Assembly: GCA_050953805.1 (NCBI GenBank)
Contig: JBMNNE010000002.1
Location: 186,001 to 250,000 of the forward strand
Length of the DNA stretch: 64,000 nt
From: DUQW01 sp050953805
GTDB taxonomy: Bacteria; Bacillota_I; Bacilli_A; Acholeplasmatales; Acholeplasmataceae
Direction of reading: 5' to 3'
Shown here: positions 58,428-64,000 of the stretch, piece after piece
Numbering within the stretch: the stretch's first letter is position 1
How the letters are laid out: every line of letters starts with the position of its first letter
Program-made: the position numbers and the translations under genes
The notes under the pieces: model-generated
The model's input: the letters and a program-made list of their open reading frames with translations, nothing else
The model's database searches: none
What the model was told of the DNA's origin: nothing

Positions 58428-59518
58428 TATAACGCCCCTCCTACTCCGAAGAAAACGATTAATATCATAGCAATAAATGCAACTCCATAAGTAACGCCAA
58501 ATTGCCAGTTAAAGCGATTTTTGAACACTTGAATTTTATCTAGCATCGGTGTTATCATGTTAGCAAATAAAATTGAGAATGCAACTCCTTCAGGCATTGG
58601 TCCAAACAATCTATTTAACATGGTAATAATAGCAATCACTAATCCAAATAACATTTTAGTTGTTACATGTAATGGTGAAGTTACTGGGTCAGTTGCCATA
58701 AAGACAGCCCCAAATAATAAGCCTCCTGTTAAAGTATGAAACAAGACATATTGAATGATATTAACATTACCTAATCCTAACCCTGCCATTAAAGCAAACA
58801 CCATTGTCGGAACGACAACCGATAACATAATTTTCCAGTCTGCAGCTCTTCTAACAATTAAATATGCCGCACCAACTAAGATAGCTATCGCGCTGACTTC
58901 ACCCATTGAACCAGGAATGGTTCCAAGGAATAAATCTAACAAACTATAGTTAGCTAATGCTCCAGCGAAATCAGCTTGTTTTAAGTTGGTTAATGGTGTT
59001 GCTCCAGCAACAGCATATAACTCTGGATTAGCAGCAGTATTGAAAAATGATCCGAAAGCTAAAGCCACAAAAACTCTACCAACAACTGCTGGATTGAAAA
59101 TGTTGTTTCCGGTTCCACCGAAAACCATTTTACCAATCGCAATTGCGAAAATAGAACCCATTACCACAACATAAACATTAATTTTTGGTGGTAATGTTAG
59201 AGCGAAGATTAATCCGGTAATTGCTGAAGTTAAAATATTTAATGATGAAAAGTTTTGATATCTAGATAAAAACTTTTTCCATTTCCCTTCAGCTTTTCTA
59301 TCTTCTTTTTGAGATAGTGGAAAGATTAATGCTTCGGTTAAGATTGCAACTGCAACCGCTACTACCATTCTAAGTAATGATGCGCCTCCAAAATATACAA
59401 CGGCAAATATTACTGCAGGTAGTAAGGCAATTAATACATCGATCATTACTCTTTTTGTATCCCATTTTTTAGTAATAAATGGGCTTTGAGATCTAACAAG
59501 TTTTACATCTTTTTGCAT
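58427..59518 (-). CDS. rnfD: Electron transport complex subunit RnfD
   Basis: 363 residues with about nine membrane spans, related to NqrB. FGGTGNNIFNPAVVGRVFV is the family hallmark, and the Thr of VAGATPLTNLK near residue 175 is the expected covalent FMN site. TGGLLFGAVFMATDPVTSPL is also conserved. RnfD is part of the ion-pumping core; whether Na+ or H+ is moved is not clear from sequence. It starts 4 nt after rnfC ends. Confidence 0.95.
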   Translation of the reverse strand: MQKDVKLVRSQSPFITKKWDTKRVMIDVLIALLPAVIFAVVYFGGASLLRMVVAVAVAILTEALIFPLSQKEDRKAEGKWKKFLSRYQNFSSLNILTSAITGLIFALTLPPKINVYVVVMGSIFAIAIGKMVFGGTGNNIFNPAVVGRVFVALAFGSFFNTAANPELYAVAGATPLTNLKQADFAGALANYSLLDLFLGTIPGSMGEVSAIAILVGAAYLIVRRAADWKIMLSVVVPTMVFALMAGLGLGNVNIIQYVLFHTLTGGLLFGAVFMATDPVTSPLHVTTKMLFGLVIAIITMLNRLFGPMPEGVAFSILFANMITPMLDKIQVFKNRFNWQFGVTYGVAFIAMILIVFFGVGGAL

Positions 59519-59522
59519 GTTA

Positions 59523-60821
59523 TCACCTACCTACCGTTTTTTTAGCTTTTTTAATTTCTTCAGTTAATGGTATTTTAGATGGACAAATATATGAGCATAA
59601 TCCACACTCAATACATTTATTAACATCTAAAGTCATTAATGTATCTTTATCTCTAGCTCTTTGAGCTTTCATAATTAGAACTGGATCTAATCCAACAGGA
59701 CAACCTTCAATACAACTAGCACACATAATACATGGATCTTCTTTTACTTCTTTTTGATTAAAGACTAATAAACTAGTTGTTGTATCGGTCACAACGATGT
59801 CATCATTAGTAACATTCGTTCCCATCATCGGTCCACCTAAAACTAATACTTTAGGAACTTCTTTGTTTAAATATCCGCCCGCCATTTCAATTAATTTACG
59901 AACTGGGGTTCCTAAACGAACTCTAAATGCCATGTTTTGAATACCATCTCCAGCAATTGTAAAGTATCTAAATGTTAAAGGTCTTCCAAACTTAACCGCT
60001 TCATAGAATGAACCAAGAGTGGTTGTATTAAAATTTAATACTCCTGATTTAGCCATAATTGTTCCGACAGGAACATTAACTCCTGTGGCTAATTTTACCG
60101 TTTGAATTTCCCATCCGGCCGGATAGAAATCTCTAATTTTAGCAACCCTAATGTTTAAATGTGGAAATTCTTGTAATTTTTCTTCTAATTTAGCAATTAA
60201 AGTTTTATGTTTTTTCTTAATCGCAATCACACCTTCGGGAGCATTAACTGCTTGCATTACATAACTTAGTCCTAAAATTACTTTTTCTGGAAATTCGTCC
60301 ATAAATTTGTAATCACTAATTAAGAATGGTTCACATTCGGCTCCATTAGCTACAACAACTTTAATTTCTTCATCAGTATTAAGTTTGATATAAGATGGGA
60401 ATGCAGCCCCACCTAATCCAACTAATCCAGCATCATGAGCGATATCAACAAATTCTTTGTGAGTAAGTTTACTAATTTCTTCATCACTTCTTTCAAAGTC
60501 TTTGTTGAACTCTTCATATTTAAAGTCGTTTTCCACCACCATACAATCTACTAATTTGCCGCTTTGATCAACTTTCTTTTCATTTTTCAAAACAGTCCCA
60601 CTAACAGTTGCGTGTACTTCTTGGTCAAAGAAAGAACCTTGTCTAACACCAATTAATTGACCAACTAAAACTCGGTCTCCCACTTCCACACATGGTCTAC
60701 CGACTGGACAACGTCCACTAATGACTGGATAGTAAAGTTTTTCCGAATCACATGCTGTTTCCGTTGGCAATTCAACTAAACTTTTTTTGTTGTCTACAAT
60801 TTTCGTTTTTACTAATTGCAT
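59523..60821 (-). CDS. rnfC: Electron transport complex subunit RnfC
   Basis: 432 residues. The central FMN/NADH-binding fold has GLGGAAFPSYIKLN and VVANGAECEPFLISDY; the C-terminus has two [4Fe-4S] motifs, CIMCASCIEGCPVGLDP near 370 and CIECGLCSYICPSKIP near 408. RnfC oxidises or reduces NAD(H) on the cytoplasmic face and is the gateway to the complex. Its ribosome site (AGAGGT) overlaps the glyA stop codon, 6 nt away, so it is transcribed and translated behind glyA. With rnfB truncated, RnfC holds the only ferredoxin-like clusters in the operon. Confidence 0.96.
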   Translation of the reverse strand: MQLVKTKIVDNKKSLVELPTETACDSEKLYYPVISGRCPVGRPCVEVGDRVLVGQLIGVRQGSFFDQEVHATVSGTVLKNEKKVDQSGKLVDCMVVENDFKYEEFNKDFERSDEEISKLTHKEFVDIAHDAGLVGLGGAAFPSYIKLNTDEEIKVVVANGAECEPFLISDYKFMDEFPEKVILGLSYVMQAVNAPEGVIAIKKKHKTLIAKLEEKLQEFPHLNIRVAKIRDFYPAGWEIQTVKLATGVNVPVGTIMAKSGVLNFNTTTLGSFYEAVKFGRPLTFRYFTIAGDGIQNMAFRVRLGTPVRKLIEMAGGYLNKEVPKVLVLGGPMMGTNVTNDDIVVTDTTTSLLVFNQKEVKEDPCIMCASCIEGCPVGLDPVLIMKAQRARDKDTLMTLDVNKCIECGLCSYICPSKIPLTEEIKKAKKTVGR

Positions 60822-60827
60822 CTTTTA

Positions 60828-62063
60828 TTACCTCTTTTCATATAACGGATATTTTTTCAAAAGTTGTAAGACTTCTTGTTTAACTTTTAATAATTCTTCT
60901 TTATTATTTCTATTTTTTAATGCTCGATCAATTAATCTAGCAATTAAAACCATTTCTACTTCTTTTAAACCTCTAGTAGTCATCGCTGGTGTTCCCAGTC
61001 TAATGCCACTAGTATATTTTGGTCTACTTGGATCAAAAGGAACACCATTTTTATTACATGTAATATTAACACTTTCAAGTAATGTTTCGGCTTCTAACCC
61101 AGTGATATTTAATGTTTTAAAAACATCCACTGTTAATAAATGGTTATCAGTTCCACCACTAACAACTTTATAACCAAGTTTTAAAAATTCATCAGCTAAA
61201 GTTTTAGCATTTTTTAAAACTTTTTGTTGGTATGCCTTAAATTCCGGTTTTAAAGCTTCACCAAATGCTACCGCCTTACCTGCAATTACATGCATTAGTG
61301 GTCCACCTTGATGTCCTGGAAAGACAGCTTTGTTTATTTTTTTAGCTATTTCAGGGTTATTAGATAAAATAATGCCACCTCTTGGACCTCGTAAAGTTTT
61401 ATGAGTCGTTGAAGTTACCACATCAGCATAAGGTATTGGTGATGGGTGCAACCCTGTTGCAACTAATCCTGCAATATGGGCCATATCTACTAATAGATAT
61501 GCTCCAACTTCGTCAGCGATTTTTCGAAACTCTTGAAAATCAATAACTCTTGAGTATGAGCTGGCTCCAGCAACAATTAGTTGTGGTTTTTCTCTTTTGG
61601 CTATTTTTAATACTTCATCATAATCAATTAACTCAGTTTCTGGATTAACACTATAAGTAGCTCCGACATAATAATGTCCTGATGAACTAACTTTGTATCC
61701 GTGAGTTAAGTGTCCCCCAGCATTTAAATCCATTCCTAAAATTTTATCGCCGGGTTTTAATAATGCTAAATAGACTGAAGCGTTTGCTTGGGATCCTGAA
61801 TGTGGTTGAACATTCGCAAAGTTACAATTAAATAATTTTTTTAATCTATTTTGAGCTTCACTTTCAATTAAATCAACTACTTCACAGCCGCCATAATATC
61901 GGGCATTAGGATATCCTTCAGCATATTTATTAGTTAAAATTGAACCTTGTGCTTGTAAAACATCGTTAGAAACGAAGTTTTCACTAGCAATCAGTTCAAT
62001 ATGATCTTCTTGTCGTTGGGCTTCTTTTTTAATTAAATCAAAAATTATTTGATCTTTTACCAT
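60828..62063 (-). CDS. glyA: Serine hydroxymethyltransferase
   Basis: PLP enzyme converting serine and THF to glycine and 5,10-methylene-THF. The protein contains SENFVSNDVLQAQGSILTNKYAEGYP, VQPHSGSQANASVYLALL, LLVDMAHIAGLVATG and the PLP-lysine motif STTHKTLRGPRGG near residue 225. The frame is open ten codons further to a TTG, but the -10 box lies at 62104-62099, so that TTG is at or before the transcript start. The ATG at 62063 follows AAAGGA and gives 411 residues, the usual GlyA size. It heads the rnf operon, an unexpected pairing. Confidence 0.95.
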   Translation of the reverse strand: MVKDQIIFDLIKKEAQRQEDHIELIASENFVSNDVLQAQGSILTNKYAEGYPNARYYGGCEVVDLIESEAQNRLKKLFNCNFANVQPHSGSQANASVYLALLKPGDKILGMDLNAGGHLTHGYKVSSSGHYYVGATYSVNPETELIDYDEVLKIAKREKPQLIVAGASSYSRVIDFQEFRKIADEVGAYLLVDMAHIAGLVATGLHPSPIPYADVVTSTTHKTLRGPRGGIILSNNPEIAKKINKAVFPGHQGGPLMHVIAGKAVAFGEALKPEFKAYQQKVLKNAKTLADEFLKLGYKVVSGGTDNHLLTVDVFKTLNITGLEAETLLESVNITCNKNGVPFDPSRPKYTSGIRLGTPAMTTRGLKEVEMVLIARLIDRALKNRNNKEELLKVKQEVLQLLKKYPLYEKR

Positions 62064-62098
62064 TTTTTTATAGTCCTTTCCGAATATTTCCAAAGGTT

Positions 62099-62122
62099 AT
62101 TATATCATAATAATATGATATA
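62099..62122. promoter_or_regulatory. Symmetric extended -10 upstream of glyA-rnf
   Basis: TATATCATA and TATGATATA form a 9-bp inverted repeat with a 4-nt centre. On the minus strand TGA-TATAAT (62107-62099) is the glyA promoter -10, with a start point about 30 nt before the ATG. No plus-strand gene follows the opposite arm. Confidence 0.6.
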
Positions 62123-62218
62123 TTAAACGATTTCTATAAATTATGGGTTATAATTTAAAATAATTATAAAAGCATAGTAAAAGCCTTTATCGAGTATAGC
62201 TTTATAGATAACAAATTA

Positions 62219-62250
62219 AAAAAAGGACATTTTATTAATTTGTCCTTTTT
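62219..62250 (-). terminator. Terminator after yebC
   Basis: AAAAAGGACA and TGTCCTTTTT with an 11-nt loop and a T tail on the minus strand, just after the yebC stop. Confidence 0.8.
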
Positions 62251-62256
62251 CAAATT

Positions 62257-62970
62257 TTACTCTAAGTTATGTGAGATTGATTGAACATCATCTAAATCTT
62301 CTAACATTGTAATTAATTTATCAAATACTTCTTGGTCTTCGCTAGATAATTTCAAATAGGTAAATGGAATCCAAGTAATCTCATCAATTACAAACTCGAT
62401 ATCCTCTTTATACTTTTGAAGCGATGTTTTTACTTTATAGTAATTGGTAACATCAGTATAAATTGTTACTTCATCACCTTCAAATTCAAGATTTAAAATA
62501 TCTAAATCATCTTCAACTGCCATAATTAAAATATCATCTTCAGTTAAATCTTTTACTACAAAAACAGCTTGATGTGAAAACAAATGTAATACCGATCCCG
62601 AAACTCCAAGTTTAGAATTTGTCTTAGTAAAGCAGTTTCTCACTTCAGCATAGGTTCTGTTTACATTGTCAGTTAGACATTCAACAATTAACATCGAGTT
62701 ACCTGGCCCAAATCCTTCATAGCGAGATTGTGTATAATTTTCTTCGGAACCACCAGCTGCCTTTTCAATCGCCCGATTAATAATTTCGTTTGGGACTTGG
62801 TCTTTCTTAGCTTTTTCAATAACTCGTTTTAACTCTTGGTTTAGTTCTGGATCTGGTTGCCCATTTTTGGCAGCAACATAAATTTCTTTGCCGTATTTAG
62901 AATAAACCTTAGTTTTAGCTGCAGCTGTTTTTTCCTTCGCATATTTCCTAACTTCAAAAGCTCTTCCCAT
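62257..62970 (-). CDS. yebC: YebC/TACO1 family protein
   Basis: 237 residues with MGRAFEVRKYAKEKTAAAKTK, VPNEIINRAIEKAAGG, RYEGFGPGNSMLIVECLTDN and a C-terminal acidic region. Family members act as transcriptional regulators or help translation of proline-rich stretches. MGRAFEVRK at the N-terminus matches the YeeI subgroup more than classical YebC (MSGHSKW). It is coupled to ppa (TAATG). Confidence 0.92.
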   Translation of the reverse strand: MGRAFEVRKYAKEKTAAAKTKVYSKYGKEIYVAAKNGQPDPELNQELKRVIEKAKKDQVPNEIINRAIEKAAGGSEENYTQSRYEGFGPGNSMLIVECLTDNVNRTYAEVRNCFTKTNSKLGVSGSVLHLFSHQAVFVVKDLTEDDILIMAVEDDLDILNLEFEGDEVTIYTDVTNYYKVKTSLQKYKEDIEFVIDEITWIPFTYLKLSSEDQEVFDKLITMLEDLDDVQSISHNLE

Positions 62971-63512
62971 TATTTATTCTTTTTCTCCCCAAATATTTCT
63001 TGATATCTTTCAATTGAATGTTGAACGATTTCTTGAGCAGCTTTATGACCTTCAATATCTAAAATATATGTTTTCTTTCCTTCTAGTGCTTTATATACTT
63101 CAAAAAAGTGACCCATTTCAGTTAATACGTGACCTGGTAGTTCACTAATATCACTATATTGAGTTAATGATGGGTCACCAAAAGGAATCGCAATAATTTT
63201 TTCGTCGACTTGATCCGAGTCAATCATTTTCAACACCCCAATTGGATAAACTTCGACCATGCTTAATGGTTCTAAGTCTTCTTGACATAAAACTAAAACA
63301 TCAAGTGGATCATTATCTCCAGCATAGGTTCTCGGAATGAATCCATAATTTGCTGGATAGTGGGTTGAAGTGTATAAAATTCTATCAAGAATTATAATGC
63401 CGGTTTCTTTATCTAATTCATATTTTTTCTTGCTGCCTTTAGGGATTTCAATTACAGCTAAAAATCTTTGAGGCTTTATTCTTTCTTCACTAACGTCGTG
63501 CCATATATTCAT
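62970..63512 (-). CDS. ppa: Inorganic pyrophosphatase (family I)
   Basis: Hydrolyses pyrophosphate and drives biosynthetic reactions. The 180 residues show IEIPKGSKKKYELDKETG, YPANYGFIPRTYAGDNDPLDVLVL with the metal-binding Asp cluster, and VLKMIDSDQVDEKIIAIP. Length is normal for bacterial family I enzymes. GGAG precedes the ATG. Confidence 0.97.
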   Translation of the reverse strand: MNIWHDVSEERIKPQRFLAVIEIPKGSKKKYELDKETGIIILDRILYTSTHYPANYGFIPRTYAGDNDPLDVLVLCQEDLEPLSMVEVYPIGVLKMIDSDQVDEKIIAIPFGDPSLTQYSDISELPGHVLTEMGHFFEVYKALEGKKTYILDIEGHKAAQEIVQHSIERYQEIFGEKKNK

Positions 63513-63540
63513 AATATCGCTCCATTCTTTATAATAAATA

Positions 63541-63569
63541 ATAATATCAAAATATCAATTATATGTCAA
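63541..63569 (-). promoter_or_regulatory. Promoter of ppa-yebC
   Basis: On the minus strand TTGACA (63569-63564), a 17-nt spacer ending in TGA and TATTAT (63546-63541): a near-ideal extended -10 promoter 29 nt before the ppa ATG. Confidence 0.88.
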
Positions 63570-63579
63570 AAATATCTAA

Positions 63580-64000
63580 TTATAGTTGATATTTTTTTGA
63601 AAAAACTTCATAAACATTCTCAAGTAATGCTGAGATAGTCATCGGACCAACTCCTCCGGGCACTGGTGTGATAAAACTGGCTAGTTCTTTGACATTTTCA
63701 AAATCAACATCACCATAAATCTTTTTCCCTTCACGGTTAATTCCTACATCAATAATGATAACACCTTTTTTTACCATCTCTTTAGTAATCAAGTGCTTTT
63801 GTCCGGTGGCTACAACAATTAAATCAGCATTTTTAGTATGCTCAACTAAATTTTTGGTATATCTATGGCATGTCGTAACGGTCGCGTTACGATTAAGTAA
63901 TAGTTTGGCCATTGGTAAACCAACAATTAAACTTCTTCCGATGACAGTGCAATTAAGTCCGGATAAATTAATTTGATAATGATCAATTAAATTAATAATT
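63580..64000 (-). CDS. folD: Methylenetetrahydrofolate dehydrogenase/cyclohydrolase FolD (3' part)
   Basis: The frame runs off the window at 64000; an internal ATG at 63912 is not the start. The visible 140 residues are the NADP-binding half: GLNCTVIGRSLIVGLPMAKLL, LLNRNATVTTCHRYTKN, LIVVATGQKHLITKEMVK, VIIDVGIN and FITPVPGGVGPMTISALLENV. FolD interconverts methylene-, methenyl- and formyl-THF. With glyA and the cyclo-ligase it covers much of the one-carbon cycle in this window. A weak hairpin overlapping the stop may terminate it. Confidence 0.96.
   Translation of the reverse strand, partial: IINLIDHYQINLSGLNCTVIGRSLIVGLPMAKLLLNRNATVTTCHRYTKNLVEHTKNADLIVVATGQKHLITKEMVKKGVIIIDVGINREGKKIYGDVDFENVKELASFITPVPGGVGPMTISALLENVYEVFSKKYQL

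Noticed and set aside
62064..62093. TTG start giving a longer GlyA
   Set aside because: The TTG lies at the predicted transcript start; the ATG at 62063 has a ribosome site and gives the normal length.
62123..62218. Glycine or folate riboswitch upstream of glyA
   Set aside because: The extended -10 puts the glyA start point about 30 nt before the ATG, leaving no room for an aptamer; sequence beyond is untranscribed spacer.
63580..63912. A complete short FolD starting at 63912
   Set aside because: The ATG lies in the middle of the NADP-binding motif and the frame continues upstream with FolD sequence to the window edge.

Overview
The window is about 64 kb of very AT-rich DNA carrying compact bacterial housekeeping genes, nearly all on the minus strand; hflX and a block from tilS to a small membrane protein (17168-23497) are on the plus strand. 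Gene content and order are Firmicute-like: tsaE-tsaB-rimI-tsaD, dnaX-ebfC-recR, tilS-hpt-ftsH, rpoE-pyrG-fba, cdaA, yutD-nfu. TGA is read as stop (tsaB, the upstream DHH gene) and Trp is TGG, so this is not a code-4 mycoplasma. Small AT-rich genes, an Rnf complex, MEP-pathway genes and huge secreted nuclease lipoproteins together suggest a free-living deep Mollicutes/Tenericutes lineage, for example Izemoplasma-like or Acholeplasma-related. That placement is inference; no rRNA gene is present.

Layout. 1-586: 5' part of a BMP-family substrate-binding lipoprotein with a strong promoter. 965-6432: a membrane-anchored protein of unknown function, the tRNA t6A genes and pgi. 6561-11209: a likely operon cdaA, small membrane protein, membrane PAS/degenerate-GGDEF protein, fthC, fused ispDF, yutD, nfu. 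11297-12541: hflX, divergent from cdaA. 12560-16966: ABC exporter, PatB/MalY-type lyase, dusB, maf. 17168-23497: tilS, hpt, ftsH, rqcP, a decayed lipoprotein gene, lysS and a membrane protein. 23552-34074: an unknown acidic protein, fba, pyrG behind a GGG-start attenuator, rpoE, the recR-ebfC-dnaX-mnmE group, an MgtC-type protein and two tandem DHH-DHHA1 phosphoesterases.

34277-55038 is the accessory centrepiece: three adjacent lipoprotein genes covering more than 20 kb. Two encode endonuclease I-family nucleases carried on tandem InlB-type B-repeats. The third encodes a 4489-residue protein with B-repeats, OB-folds, two four-copy arrays of a 525-bp beta-helix/adhesin repeat nested in a 2973-bp duplication, and a C-terminal lamin-tail domain. 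Together they look like a cell-surface machine for capturing and cutting extracellular DNA. A BMP-type (often nucleoside) transporter protein lies elsewhere in the window.

55259-62063 is a glyA-rnfCDGEA-(small Cys protein)-rnfB operon. RnfB lacks its ferredoxin domains, RnfG is more than twice normal length with extra degenerate FMN-binding-like repeats, and a 63-residue Cys-rich membrane protein precedes rnfB. yebC, ppa and the 3' part of folD end the window.

Promoters are easy to read. The extended -10 TGATATAAT recurs, and at three sites it sits in an inverted repeat so that it reads in both directions. c-di-AMP is a second theme: CdaA, a GdpP-like sensor lacking the DHH part, and two separate DHH-DHHA1 proteins are all in this window.
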